Origin: Streptomyces sp. TN58
GTDB lineage: Bacteria; Actinomycetota; Actinomycetes; Streptomycetales; Streptomycetaceae
DNA length: 64,000 nt
Assembly (NCBI RefSeq): GCF_001941845.1
Contig: NZ_CP018870.1
Span: 4,842,001 to 4,906,000, forward strand
Direction of reading: 5' to 3'
The notes under the pieces are model-generated. The model did no database searches. It worked only from the letters and a program-made list of their open reading frames with translations, and was not told the DNA's origin. Shown piece after piece: positions 27,662-36,240 of this stretch. The position numbers and the translations under genes are program-made. Every line of letters begins with the position of its first letter. Position 1 is the first letter of the stretch.

Positions 27662-28732
27662 CTAGAAGTCCTCGTCCAGGTCGACCGTGCCCTCGACCGC
27701 GACCTGGTAGGCCGACGGACGGCGCTCGAAGAAGTTCGTCAGCTCCTGGACGCCCTGCAGCTCCATGAACGAGAACGGGTTCTGCGAGCCGTACACCGGC
27801 GGGAAGCCGAGGCGGACCAGGCGCTGGTCCGCGACGCACTCCAGGTACTCGCGCATCGACTCGGTGTTCATGCCCGGCAGGCCGTCACCACACAGGTCGC
27901 GGCCGAACTGCAGCTCCGCCTCCACGGCCTCCTTCAGCATGTCGGTGACCTGCTGCTGGAGCTCGTCGTCGAAGAGCTCGGGCTCCTCCTTGCGGACGGT
28001 GTCCACGACCTCGAAGGCGAAGTTCATGTGCATCGTCTCGTCACGGAACACCCAGTTGGTGCCGGTGGCCAGACCGTGCAGCAGACCGCGGGAGCGGAAC
28101 CAGTACACGTACGCGAAGGCGCCGTAGAAGAAGAGGCCCTCGATGCACGCGGCGAAGCAGATCAGGTTCAGCAGGAAGCGGCGGCGGTCGGCCTGCGTCT
28201 CCAGCCGCTCGATCTTCTCGACCGAGTCCATCCACTTGAAGCAGAACTGCGCCTTCTCACGGATGGAGGGGATCTCCTCCACCGCGTCGAACGCCGCCGC
28301 GCGGTCGTCCGGGTCGGGCAGGTAGGTGTCGAGCAGCGTCAGATAGAACTGGACGTGCACGGCCTCCTCGAACAGCTGGCGCGACAGGTACAGACGCGCC
28401 TCAGGGGAGTTGATGTGCTTGTAGAGCGTCAGCACCAGGTTGTTCGAGACGATCGAGTCGCCCGTCGCGAAGAACGCGACCAGCCGGCCGATCATGTGCT
28501 GCTCGGCGGGCGTCAGCTTCGCGAGGTCCGCGACGTCCGAGTGGAGGTCGACCTCCTCCACCGTCCACGTGTTCTTGATCGCGTCCCGGTAGCGCTCGTA
28601 GAAGTCCGGGTAGCGCATCGGACGGAGCGTGAGCTCGAAGCCCGGGTCCAGGAGGTTCTTGACTTCGGAGGTGTCGGCACGAAGTGCCGTCGTTGAGGGG
28701 CGGTGGTCGGGTGACGGGTGGGGGGAGCTCAT
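27662..28732 (-). CDS. nrdB: ribonucleoside-diphosphate reductase beta subunit (class I)
   Basis: A 356-residue R2 subunit that houses the di-iron site and tyrosyl radical. The metal and radical motif FEEAVHVQFY gives Glu, His and the radical-position Tyr (HxxxY); a second half-site is FRDETMHMNFAFE. The C-terminus is acidic (VDLDEDF), the tail that docks on NrdA. The start codon overlaps the nrdA stop by one base (TAATG), so the two are translationally coupled. Expression is expected to fall under the cobalamin riboswitch upstream of nrdA. Confidence 0.96.
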   Translation of the reverse strand: MSSPHPSPDHRPSTTALRADTSEVKNLLDPGFELTLRPMRYPDFYERYRDAIKNTWTVEEVDLHSDVADLAKLTPAEQHMIGRLVAFFATGDSIVSNNLVLTLYKHINSPEARLYLSRQLFEEAVHVQFYLTLLDTYLPDPDDRAAAFDAVEEIPSIREKAQFCFKWMDSVEKIERLETQADRRRFLLNLICFAACIEGLFFYGAFAYVYWFRSRGLLHGLATGTNWVFRDETMHMNFAFEVVDTVRKEEPELFDDELQQQVTDMLKEAVEAELQFGRDLCGDGLPGMNTESMREYLECVADQRLVRLGFPPVYGSQNPFSFMELQGVQELTNFFERRPSAYQVAVEGTVDLDEDF

Positions 28733-31119
28733 TACTGGCACGCCTCGCAGGACTCGGGGTTCTCAAGGGAGCAGGCCAGCGCCTCGGCGTCGACGGCCTG
28801 CGGGAGGGCCACCGGAGCGGCGGTGGCGGCCTGGGCGGCGCGGGCGATCTTCGTCGCCGGGCGCGAGCGCAGGTAGTAGGTGGTCTTCAGGCCCTGCTTC
28901 CAGGCGTACGCGTACATCGAGCTGAGCTTGCCGATGGTCGGCGTCTCCAGGAACAGGTTCAGCGACTGCGACTGGTCCAGGAACGGCGTGCGGGCCGCCG
29001 CCATGTCGATCAGACCGCGCTGCGGGATCTCCCACGCCGTGCGGTACAGCTCGCGCACCTCGGCCGGGATCCAGCCGAAGCCCTGCACCGAGCCCGAGGA
29101 GTCGCGCAGCGCCTCACGGGTCTGGGCGTCCCACACGCCGAGCTGCTTCAGCTCCTCCACCAGATAGCCGTTGACCTGGAGGAACTCGCCCGACAGCGTC
29201 TCGCGCTTGAACAGGTTGGAGACCTGCGGCTCGATGCACTCGTACACGCCGGCGATCGAGGCGATCGTCGCAGTCGGCGCGATGGCCAGCAGCAGGGAGT
29301 TGCGCATGCCGGTCTCGGCGACCCGGGCGCGCAGCGCGTCCCAGCGCTCCGGCCAGTTCAGCTCGGTGTCGTAGTGGTCCGGGTGCAGGACGCCACGCGC
29401 GGTACGGGTCTGCTCCCAGGCCGGCAGCGGGCCGCTGCGCTCGGCGAGGTCGCAGGAGGCCTCGTACGCGGCCAGCATGATGCGCTCGGAGAGCTTGGTC
29501 GACAGGGCCTTCGCCTCGGGGGAGTCGAAGGGCAGCTTCAGCTTGAAGAAGACGTCCTGGAGGCCCATCGCGCCCAGGCCCACCGGACGCCAGCGGGCGT
29601 TGGAGCGGCCGGCCTGCTCGGTCGGGTAGAAGTTGATGTCCACCACGCGGTCGAGGAAGGTCACCGCCGTGCGGACGGTCTCGTCCAGGCGCTCCCAGTC
29701 GATCTCGCCGGTCTCCGGGAGCACGAAGGCGCCCAGGTTGACCGAGCCGAGGTTGCAGACGGCCGTCTCTCCGTCGTTGGTGACCTCGATGATCTCGGTG
29801 CACAGGTTCGAGGAGTGGACGACGGTGCCCGGCTCGGCGGTCTGGTTGGCCGTGCGGTTGGACGCGTCCTTGAAGGTCATCCAGCCCTGGCCGGTCTGCG
29901 CGAGGGTGCGCATCATCCGGCCGTACAGGTCGCGGGCGGGCATGGTCTTGCGGGCCAGGCCGTCGGCCTCGGCCTTGCGGTAGGCGGCGTCGAACTCGTC
30001 GCCCCACAGGTCGACCAGCTCGGGCACGTCGGCCGGGGAGAACAGCGACCACTCGGCGTCGGCGTTCACGCGGCGCATGAACTCGTCCGGCACCCAGTGG
30101 GCCAGGTTCAGGTTGTGGGTGCGGCGCTGGTCCTCACCGGTGTTGTCGCGGAGCTCCAGGAACTCCTCGATGTCCGCGTGCCAGGTCTCCAGGTAGACGG
30201 CGGCGGCGCCCTTGCGGCGGCCGCCCTGGTTCACGGCGGCGACGGAGGCGTCGAGGGTCTTCAGGAACGGCACGATGCCGTTGGAGTGGCCGTTGGTGCC
30301 GCGGATCAGCGAACCGCGGGCGCGGATGCGGGAGTACGACAGGCCGATGCCGCCCGCGTGCTTCGACAGGCGCGCGACCTGGTGGTAGCGGTCGTAGATC
30401 GAGTCCAGCTCGTCCAGCGGGGAGTCCAGCAGGTAGCAGGAGGACATCTGCGGGTGCCGGGTGCCGGAGTTGAAGAGCGTGGGGGAGGACGGCAGGTAGT
30501 CGAGGCGGCTCATCAGCCGGTACAGCGAGGCCACCTCCTCGACGGCCTGGACGCTCTCGTCCGCGGCGAGGCCGCAGGCCACGCGCAGCATGAAGTACTG
30601 CGGGGTCTCGATGACCTGACGGGTGATGGGGTGGCGCAGCAGGTAGCGGCTGTGCAGGGTGCGCAGGCCGAAGAAGCCGAAGCGGTCGTCGGCGCCCTCG
30701 GCGAGGGTGTGCTCGACCAGTGCGTCCAGGCGGCTCGCGTGCGCGCGTACGAACTCGGCGGTGCGGTCGGCGATGAGGCCCTCGCGGTGGCCGACCTCGA
30801 CGGAGGCGGAGAAGGAGGTGGATCCCTGGCTCGCGGCCTCGTCCCGCACGGCCAGCGTCAGCAGGCGGGCGGCGAGCTTCGAGTAGGCGGGGTCCTCGGA
30901 GATCAGACCGGCGGCGGACTCGGTGGCCAGACCCCGCAGTTCGGCGTCGTCGGCGGCGGAGCTGCGGCCGCGGAGCGCGGCGGCGGCGACGCGGCCCGGG
31001 TCGGTGTCGGGGAGGTCCGCCGTCAGTTCGGTGAGGGTACGCAGCAGCGTGGCCCCCGGGCCCTCGGTGTTGTCGCCAGAAACGGACTCGGCGCGCGGTG
31101 CGGAAGGCGCGATGGTCAC
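28732..31119 (-). CDS. nrdA: ribonucleoside-diphosphate reductase alpha subunit (class I)
   Basis: A 795-residue R1 subunit reducing ribonucleotides to deoxyribonucleotides. Visible catalytic elements: MSSCYLLDS and AVCNLGSVNL (the redox cysteine pair), NLCTEIIEV (radical Cys and Glu), YAWKQGLKTTYYLR (the Tyr-Tyr radical path) and a C-terminal ESCEAC CxxC that accepts electrons from thioredoxin. GTG 31119 is chosen: GGAGAG precedes it at about 10 nt. A cobalamin riboswitch about 150 nt upstream implies repression when coenzyme B12, and hence the B12-dependent class II reductase, is available. Confidence 0.96.
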   Translation of the reverse strand: MTIAPSAPRAESVSGDNTEGPGATLLRTLTELTADLPDTDPGRVAAAALRGRSSAADDAELRGLATESAAGLISEDPAYSKLAARLLTLAVRDEAASQGSTSFSASVEVGHREGLIADRTAEFVRAHASRLDALVEHTLAEGADDRFGFFGLRTLHSRYLLRHPITRQVIETPQYFMLRVACGLAADESVQAVEEVASLYRLMSRLDYLPSSPTLFNSGTRHPQMSSCYLLDSPLDELDSIYDRYHQVARLSKHAGGIGLSYSRIRARGSLIRGTNGHSNGIVPFLKTLDASVAAVNQGGRRKGAAAVYLETWHADIEEFLELRDNTGEDQRRTHNLNLAHWVPDEFMRRVNADAEWSLFSPADVPELVDLWGDEFDAAYRKAEADGLARKTMPARDLYGRMMRTLAQTGQGWMTFKDASNRTANQTAEPGTVVHSSNLCTEIIEVTNDGETAVCNLGSVNLGAFVLPETGEIDWERLDETVRTAVTFLDRVVDINFYPTEQAGRSNARWRPVGLGAMGLQDVFFKLKLPFDSPEAKALSTKLSERIMLAAYEASCDLAERSGPLPAWEQTRTARGVLHPDHYDTELNWPERWDALRARVAETGMRNSLLLAIAPTATIASIAGVYECIEPQVSNLFKRETLSGEFLQVNGYLVEELKQLGVWDAQTREALRDSSGSVQGFGWIPAEVRELYRTAWEIPQRGLIDMAAARTPFLDQSQSLNLFLETPTIGKLSSMYAYAWKQGLKTTYYLRSRPATKIARAAQAATAAPVALPQAVDAEALACSLENPESCEACQ

Positions 31120-31269
31120 GGCGGGAGCTCTCCCTCGCTCGGCCCGGTCAACGGCGGGCGGGCGCGGGCGCATGCGGGCGTGGCAGGAACGGGCACACCG
31201 CATGGCGTCCACCGGCCCAACCGCGAGGCCCGGACGTGTCGGCACCCGGGTCGGTCGATCCGGGCGCGC

Positions 31270-31375
31270 TGACGGCAGGTCATCGGACTTGGCGTCCGGA
31301 TGTCGGACACTTCATACCGTTGCGGGACAGTTCCGGATTCCCACCGGATTCCCCTGCGGCGACAGCAGGCATGAG
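31270..31375 (-). promoter_or_regulatory. cobalamin (AdoCbl) riboswitch upstream of nrdAB
   Basis: The minus strand shows the conserved cobalamin core in order: GGGAATCCGGTGGGAATCCG, then the CCCGCAAC element (31319-31326), then the B12 box GCCAAGTCCGATGACCTGCC (31274-31293). It is followed by about 150 nt to the nrdA start. A B12 riboswitch controlling nrdABS is established in S. coelicolor; here the boundaries are approximate. Confidence 0.92.
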
Positions 31376-31378
31376 CAT

Positions 31379-31416
31379 ACATGTGGGGGCGGCCTCATGC
31401 GGCAGCCCCCACATGT
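31379..31416 (-). terminator. hairpin downstream of the GNAT gene, before the riboswitch
   Basis: ACATGTGGGGGC pairs perfectly with GCCCCCACATGT (12 bp) around a 14-nt loop. It sits 14 nt past the stop of the minus-strand acetyltransferase and insulates nrdAB. With the riboswitch it accounts for the 310-nt gap between 31120 and 31429. Confidence 0.8.
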
Positions 31417-31429
31417 AGTGTCGGCGCGG

Positions 31430-31927
31430 CTACAGCTTGAGTCGGTACGTCAGGAGTTTCAGGCCCTCGATGGGCGCCCAGTCCCGCTCCGGAGTGCGTA
31501 CGAAACCCAGCCGTACGTAGATCCGGTGGGCCCCGGCCATGCTGCGCTGGGTGGAGAGCACCAGGCCCGTGACGCCCTCGATCGCCCGCGCCCGCTCGAC
31601 GCACGCCCGCACCAGGGCCTCGCCGGCGCCCTGGCCCCGGGCCGCGTGGGCCACCGCCAGCATCCGGAACTCCGCCTCGTCCGGGCCGGCTATGTCGGCG
31701 AGCGGGCTGCCGGGTGCGGCGAAGGTCACCCCGCCGAGCACCCGCCCGTCACGCTCGGCGACGAGCACCTCGGCCCGGGCGGCCCGGCCGGCCACGTCGC
31801 GCAGCACGTGCAGGTACGCGTCGTCCTCGTTGAAGTCCAGGTGCCCGTCGGCGAGGTAGGCCTGCGCCGTCATCTCGCCCAGCTCGGCGTGGTCGGCGTC
31901 CCGTACCGCTCTGATCGTGATGTCCAT
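31430..31927 (-). CDS. GNAT-family N-acetyltransferase
   Basis: A 165-residue single-domain GNAT. The acetyl-CoA loop is HAARGQGAGEALV (R/QxxGxG/A) at about residues 95-107, followed by VLSTQRSMAGAHRIYVRLGFVRTPERDW, the usual motif B region. The substrate cannot be predicted. It is upstream of nrdA on the same strand but separated by a terminator; it is divergent from the Uma2-type gene. Confidence 0.85.
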   Translation of the reverse strand: MDITIRAVRDADHAELGEMTAQAYLADGHLDFNEDDAYLHVLRDVAGRAARAEVLVAERDGRVLGGVTFAAPGSPLADIAGPDEAEFRMLAVAHAARGQGAGEALVRACVERARAIEGVTGLVLSTQRSMAGAHRIYVRLGFVRTPERDWAPIEGLKLLTYRLKL

Positions 31928-32005
31928 GCGGTCGAGTGTGCAGGACGCCTGTCGGCGCCCGGCGCTATCGTCGGAGACAGCACCGTCGAGGAAGGTGAGC
32001 GAGGC

Positions 32006-32590
32006 ATGACCGTGATGACCGACAGGCCCCACATGCTGACCGAGGACTTCGAGGCTGTCGCGCGTATAGCCGCCAGAGAGGTCGAAGGTCTGCGGCTGGA
32101 GTTCATCGACGGGGTCATCAGGAGCAAGGCAGTGCCGGACGGAGATCACGACCGCATCGTTCTGTGGCTCGCACGCATCTGCATGCAGCACCGGCCCGAG
32201 CTGTGGCTTCACGTGGAGCGGGGGTTGGCTGTGGGGGACTACCGCTCGGGTCGCGCCCGTCCCGATGCCGCTCTCGCGGTCGATGACGCGTTTGTCGGCC
32301 AGGGCGAGTGGGCCGACCCCGCTCCGGTCCTGATGGTCGTAGAGGTCACCTCGTACGACACCGACACGGACCGGCGTGACCGCGTGGAGAAGCCCCTCGC
32401 CTACGCCCAGACGGGCATCCCTGTGTACCTGCTCATCGACCGGGAGGCGTGCGACGTGACCGTGTTCAGTGAACCGGACGGCCGCAGGTATGCGAACACC
32501 CGTACGGTGGAGTTCGGGAACGACGTTGAGCTCCCCGATCCGGTCAACATCACCCTTCAGACCGAAGTCCTCAAGGACTGGGTGCGCTGA
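32006..32590 (+). CDS. Uma2-family (DUF820) restriction-endonuclease-like protein
   Basis: A 194-residue protein. The PD-(D/E)xK-like Uma2 core is readable: LRLEFIDGVIRSKAVPDGDHD, then RARPDAALAVDD, then LMVVEVTSYDTDTDRRDRVEK, and AYAQTGIPVYLLIDRE. The Asp, Glu-x-(Ser) and Lys residues fit a nuclease fold, but the physiological role of this abundant Streptomyces family is unknown. It is a single gene followed by a strong terminator at 32601. Confidence 0.85.
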   Translation: MTVMTDRPHMLTEDFEAVARIAAREVEGLRLEFIDGVIRSKAVPDGDHDRIVLWLARICMQHRPELWLHVERGLAVGDYRSGRARPDAALAVDDAFVGQGEWADPAPVLMVVEVTSYDTDTDRRDRVEKPLAYAQTGIPVYLLIDREACDVTVFSEPDGRRYANTRTVEFGNDVELPDPVNITLQTEVLKDWVR

Positions 32591-32600
32591 GGAACGCCTA

Positions 32601-32629
32601 GGGCCCCGCCGCAGGACGCGGCGGGGCCC
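32601..32629 (+). terminator. terminator after the Uma2 gene
   Basis: GGGCCCCGCCGC pairs with GCGGCGGGGCCC around AGGAC, 10 nt after the stop codon. It converges with the ybdD-type gene ending at 32642. Confidence 0.8.
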
Positions 32630-32641
32630 CCTCCCCACGTG

Positions 32642-32839
32642 TCAGCAGCAGCGGAAGCCCTCGCGGGGGTCCGCCTCGCGGGCGTCGGTGCGGGCGCGTT
32701 CGAAGGCGCGCCGGGTGGGGACCTCCGCGTCCGGGTCGTGCGAGCGGGCGTGGGCCACGTACCGGTCGTAGGCTGCCTCCCCGGAGAACTCCCGTACGTA
32801 GTACCTGGCCCGGGCCAGCACGGCGCGTACGCCGCTCAT
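32642..32839 (-). CDS. YbdD/YjiX-family small protein
   Basis: A 65-residue protein of the YbdD/YjiX (DUF466) family, with the typical core YVREFSGEAAYDRYVAHARS, a PTRRAFERARTDAREA stretch and a C-terminal RCC. Members are encoded directly downstream of cstA-type transporters, as here: its ATG overlaps the cstA stop by 4 bp. In Escherichia coli such partners are needed for pyruvate uptake by the CstA-type carrier (family knowledge). Confidence 0.9.
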   Translation of the reverse strand: MSGVRAVLARARYYVREFSGEAAYDRYVAHARSHDPDAEVPTRRAFERARTDAREADPREGFRCC

Positions 32840-35058
32840 CCCACCGGCTCCTTGACCTGCCCGCCGCCGGAGTCGCGGTCCGCCGCCGCGGCGAGCTGCG
32901 CCCGCTCCTCGGCGGTCGCGATCAGACCGGCCGGGGCGACGATCTTCGACTCGGTCCACGGGACCTCGGACAGCGACGCCGACCCCGGGTCGCGGACGGC
33001 CTTGAGGCAGGTCCGCAGCGCGTCGGCGAGGACCACGATGATCAGGACGGCGAACAGGGCGCACAGCACGCCGTCGACCGTGGCGTTGGTGACGATCGTG
33101 TGCATGTCGTCCATGTTCTTCGCCGGGGCCAGAACCTTGTCGGCGTCGATGCCCGCCTGGTACTTGTCGCGCTGGGCGAAGAAGCCGACCTTGACGTCCT
33201 CGGAGAAGACCTTCTGGTAGCTGGCGGTGAGGGTCACCGTCGCGTCCCAGACCAGCGGGACGCCCGTCACCCAGGCCCACTTCAGCCGGCCGGACTTGAC
33301 CAGCAGCGTGGTGCAGACGGCCAGCGCGACCGCGGCGAGCAGCTGGTTGGCGATGCCGAAGAGCGGGAAGAGCTGGTTGATGCCGCCCAGCGGGTCCTTG
33401 ATGCCGACCCACAGGAAGTAGCCCCACGCGCCGACGACGATCGCGCTCGCGAACCACACGCCGGGCTTCCAGCTGACGTCCTTGAAGGACTTGTGGACGT
33501 TGCCGAGGGTGTCCTGGAGCATGAAGCGGCCCACGCGGGTGCCCGCGTCGAGCGTCGTCAGGATGAAGAGCGCTTCGAACATGATCGCGAAGTGGTACCA
33601 GAAGGCCTTCATCCCCGCGCCGCCCACGACGGCGGAGAAGATCTCCGACATTCCGAGTGCGAAGGTCGGCGCGCCGCCGGTGCGCGACAGCAGGCTGGAT
33701 TCCTCGACGTCCTTGGCGGCCTGGGTGAGCGCTTCGGGCGAGATGGCGAAGCCGAAGTTCGTCACCGCCTGCGAGGCGGACTCGACCGTGGTGCCGATGA
33801 CCCCGCCGGGGGAGTTGACGGCGAAGAAGAGGCCGGGCTCGATGATGCAGGCCGCGATGATGGCCATGACGGCGACGAACGACTCGGTCAGCATGGCGCC
33901 GTAGCCGATCATGCGGACCTGGGTCTCCTTCTGGATCATCTTCGGGGTGGTGCCCGAGGAGACCAGGGCGTGGAAGCCCGAGAGCGCGCCGCACGCGATG
34001 GTGATGAAGACGAAGGGGAACATCGACCCGGCGAAGACCGGGCCGTCGCCGCGGGCCGCGAAGTCGGTGATGGACGGCATCTTCAGGGTCGGCATCGCGA
34101 CGACCACGCCGATCGCGAGAAGCGCGATGGTGCCGACCTTCATGAAGGTGGACAGGTAGTCGCGGGGCGCGAGCAGCATCCAGACCGGCAGGACGGACGC
34201 CAGGAAGCCGTACACCACCATCCAGATGACGAGCGTCTCCTTCTCCAGGGTGAAGGTCCCGGCGAAGGAGGACTCGGCGACCCAGCCGCCCGCGACGATG
34301 GCGAGCAGCAGCAGGGCGACACCGATGAGGGAGACCTCGGTGACCCGGCCCGGCCGCAGGACGCGCAGGTAGAAGCCCATGAAGACGGCGATCGGGATGG
34401 TCATGCCGATGGAGAAGACGCCCCAGGGGGAGTGGGCGAGGGCGTTGACGATGACCAGCGCCAGCACCGCCAGCAGGATGATCATGATGGCGAACACGGC
34501 GACCAGGGCGGCGGCTCCGCCCACGGGGCCGATCTCGTCCCGCGCCATCTGGCCGAGCGAACGGCCGTCGCGGCGGGTGGAGAAGAACAGCGTCACCATG
34601 TCCTGGACGGCGCCCGCGAAGATCACGCCCGCGACGATCCAGATGGTCCCGGGCAGGTAGCCCATCTGCGCGGCGAGCACGGGGCCGACGAGCGGGCCGG
34701 CGCCGGCGACGGCGGCGAAGTGGTGGCCGAAGAGCACCCGGCGGTCGGTGGGATGGAAGTCGACACCGTTGTCGAGGCGTTCGGCGGGGGTGGCCCGCGT
34801 CGCGTCGACCTTCAGTACGCGGTGCGCGATGAAGCGGGCGTAGAAGCGGTAGGCGATGGCGTACGAGCCCAGTGCGGCGGCGAGCAGCCAGGCCGCGGAG
34901 ATCTCCTCGCCGCGCGAGAGCGCGAGCACGCCCCAGCCGATGGCGCCGACGAGCCCGACGAGCACCCACACGGCGATGGACTTGGGGGAGGGCGGGCCCG
35001 ATGGGGTTCCCGGACCCGCCGTGTCCCGTTGTGTCCTTGTTGCTTCCGGTTCAGGCAT
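32836..35058 (-). CDS. cstA: CstA-family carbon-starvation transporter (pyruvate/peptide)
   Basis: A 740-residue integral membrane protein with about 16-18 hydrophobic helices. Family hallmarks: the GVDFHPTDRRVLFGHHFAAVAGAGPLVGPV region, then RDEIGPVGG, FHALVSSGTTPKM, and GMSEIFSAVVGGAGMKAFWYH. Length is normal for CstA/BtsT proteins, which import pyruvate (and, in older work, peptides) during starvation. Its stop overlaps the ybdD-type gene. The N-terminal 28 residues are Pro/Gly-rich and soluble. Confidence 0.93.
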   Translation of the reverse strand: MPEPEATRTQRDTAGPGTPSGPPSPKSIAVWVLVGLVGAIGWGVLALSRGEEISAAWLLAAALGSYAIAYRFYARFIAHRVLKVDATRATPAERLDNGVDFHPTDRRVLFGHHFAAVAGAGPLVGPVLAAQMGYLPGTIWIVAGVIFAGAVQDMVTLFFSTRRDGRSLGQMARDEIGPVGGAAALVAVFAIMIILLAVLALVIVNALAHSPWGVFSIGMTIPIAVFMGFYLRVLRPGRVTEVSLIGVALLLLAIVAGGWVAESSFAGTFTLEKETLVIWMVVYGFLASVLPVWMLLAPRDYLSTFMKVGTIALLAIGVVVAMPTLKMPSITDFAARGDGPVFAGSMFPFVFITIACGALSGFHALVSSGTTPKMIQKETQVRMIGYGAMLTESFVAVMAIIAACIIEPGLFFAVNSPGGVIGTTVESASQAVTNFGFAISPEALTQAAKDVEESSLLSRTGGAPTFALGMSEIFSAVVGGAGMKAFWYHFAIMFEALFILTTLDAGTRVGRFMLQDTLGNVHKSFKDVSWKPGVWFASAIVVGAWGYFLWVGIKDPLGGINQLFPLFGIANQLLAAVALAVCTTLLVKSGRLKWAWVTGVPLVWDATVTLTASYQKVFSEDVKVGFFAQRDKYQAGIDADKVLAPAKNMDDMHTIVTNATVDGVLCALFAVLIIVVLADALRTCLKAVRDPGSASLSEVPWTESKIVAPAGLIATAEERAQLAAAADRDSGGGQVKEPVG

Positions 35059-35186
35059 GATCTCTCGTCCCCTCGTCGATCATCTGCGTAAGCAGGCGGA
35101 ATCTACGGGGGATCACCTGGTGAACGTAAGACCCCGTCCGCATTCCGGTCGGGGAATTCCGGTACGCGGGGCGGGGTCCGGCCGTG

Positions 35187-35951
35187 TCAGACGGCGGGGC
35201 GCTTGAGCCTGGCGACGAACTTGTAGCGGTCGCCGCGGTACACCGAGCGCACCCACTCCACCGGTTCGCCGTCGGCGTCCAGGGAGTGCCGGGAGAGCAT
35301 CAGCATCGGCAGGCCGACGTCCGTGCCGAGCAGGCCGGCCTCGCGGGGGGTGGCCAGGGAGGTCTCGATGGTCTCCTCGGCCTCCGCGAGGTGGACGTCG
35401 TACACCTCGGCGAGGGCGGTGTAGAGGGAGGTGTACTTGGCGAGCGAGCGGCGCAGCGCGGGGAAGCGCTTGGCCGACAGGTGGGTGGTCTCGATGGCCA
35501 TCGGCTCGCCGCTGGCGAGGCGCAGCCGCTCGATGCGCAGCACCCGCCCACCGGTGTTGATCTTCAGCAGGCCGGCGAGGGTGTCGTCGGCGGTCACGTA
35601 GCCGATGTCGAGGAGCTGTGAGGTCGGCTCCAGGCCCTGGGCCCGCATGTCCTCCGTGTAGGAGGTCAGTTGCAGGGCCTGCGAGACCTTGGGCTTGGCG
35701 ACGAAGGTGCCTTTGCCCTGGATCCGCTCCAGTCGTCCCTCGACGACCAGTTCCTGCAGGGCCTGGCGGACCGTGGTGCGCGAGGTGTCGAATTCGGCCG
35801 CGAGCGTGCGCTCCGGCGGTACCGGGGTGCCGGGCGGCAGGGTCTCGGTCATGTCGAGCAAGTGCCGCTTGAGTCGGTAGTACTTGGGTACACGCGCCGT
35901 GCGAGTGGCTGCCCCGCCGTCCGGCTCCGTGAGTGCCCCTTCGGTGGCCAT
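35187..35951 (-). CDS. dasR: GntR/HutC-type regulator DasR
   Basis: A 254-residue regulator. The winged helix [20 protein letters not shown] with [23 protein letters not shown] is followed by a UTRA effector domain ([53 protein letters not shown]). DasR is the global aminosugar repressor of Streptomyces; glucosamine-6-phosphate and related phosphosugars release it from dre sites. It is divergent from dasABCD, two dre-like sites lie between, and nagB is close. ATG 35951 gives 254 residues, my remembered length for the S. coelicolor protein; GTG 35990 is an alternative. Confidence 0.95.
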   Translation of the reverse strand: MATEGALTEPDGGAATRTARVPKYYRLKRHLLDMTETLPPGTPVPPERTLAAEFDTSRTTVRQALQELVVEGRLERIQGKGTFVAKPKVSQALQLTSYTEDMRAQGLEPTSQLLDIGYVTADDTLAGLLKINTGGRVLRIERLRLASGEPMAIETTHLSAKRFPALRRSLAKYTSLYTALAEVYDVHLAEAEETIETSLATPREAGLLGTDVGLPMLMLSRHSLDADGEPVEWVRSVYRGDRYKFVARLKRPAV

Positions 35952-36010
35952 CGCCGCCCGCCTTCCCGACTCCAGTTTCGCTGCCGTCACCGGCTCCTCC
36001 GATATGTGCG

Positions 36011-36023
36011 GTCACATGGTGAC
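36011..36023. promoter_or_regulatory. GTCAC-ATG-GTGAC palindrome in the dasR leader
   Basis: A perfect 5-bp-arm dyad 60-72 nt upstream of the dasR start, not resembling a dre site. The binding protein is unknown; the ATG inside is not in a reading frame of note. Confidence 0.4.
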
Positions 36024-36098
36024 ACGAGTGGGGGTACAGGCCTTCTCTCTCCCCAGGTGTCGGTCCGATAACGGACCGGGCACCCGCTCATTAGACCC

Positions 36099-36127
36099 TT
36101 GACACCCCTAAAGGTCTAGGCCAAGCT
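36099..36127 (+). promoter_or_regulatory. dasA promoter overlapped by dre-like site 1
   Basis: TTGACA (36099-36104) and CAAGCT (36122-36127) are 17 nt apart. The spacer contains AGGTCTAGGCCA (36112-36123), two mismatches from the dre core TGGTCTAGACCA. DasR bound here would occlude RNA polymerase. Confidence 0.65.
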
Positions 36128-36133
36128 CCAGCT

Positions 36134-36149
36134 ACTGGTCTACACCAAT
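36134..36149 (+). promoter_or_regulatory. dre site 2 (DasR operator) before dasA
   Basis: ACTGGTCTACACCAAT closely matches the DasR-responsive element consensus ACTGGTCTAGACCACT. It lies around the expected transcription start of dasA. Confidence 0.85.
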
Positions 36150-36240
36150 ATGGATCAGATCCCAGCCCCACGGCAGTACTTCGCGTATGTCACCGCGGCG
36201 GGCAAGGGAAGTGCAGGCAGGCATCCCTGAGGAGGGTGGC

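Noticed and set aside
28684..31272. Long open frame opposite nrdA (about 860 codons)
   Set aside because: It is a mirror of the third-position GC bias of nrdA; its translation is Gly/Val/Arg/Leu-rich low-complexity sequence, and nrdA has unmistakable motifs.
33100..35091. Long open frame opposite cstA
   Set aside because: It is His/Asp/Gly-rich low-complexity translation of the antisense strand of a clear transporter gene.
36011..36023. GTCAC-ATG-GTGAC in the dasR leader as a CRP site
   Set aside because: The half-site order and spacing do not match TGTGA-N6-TCACA; it is listed only as an unassigned dyad.
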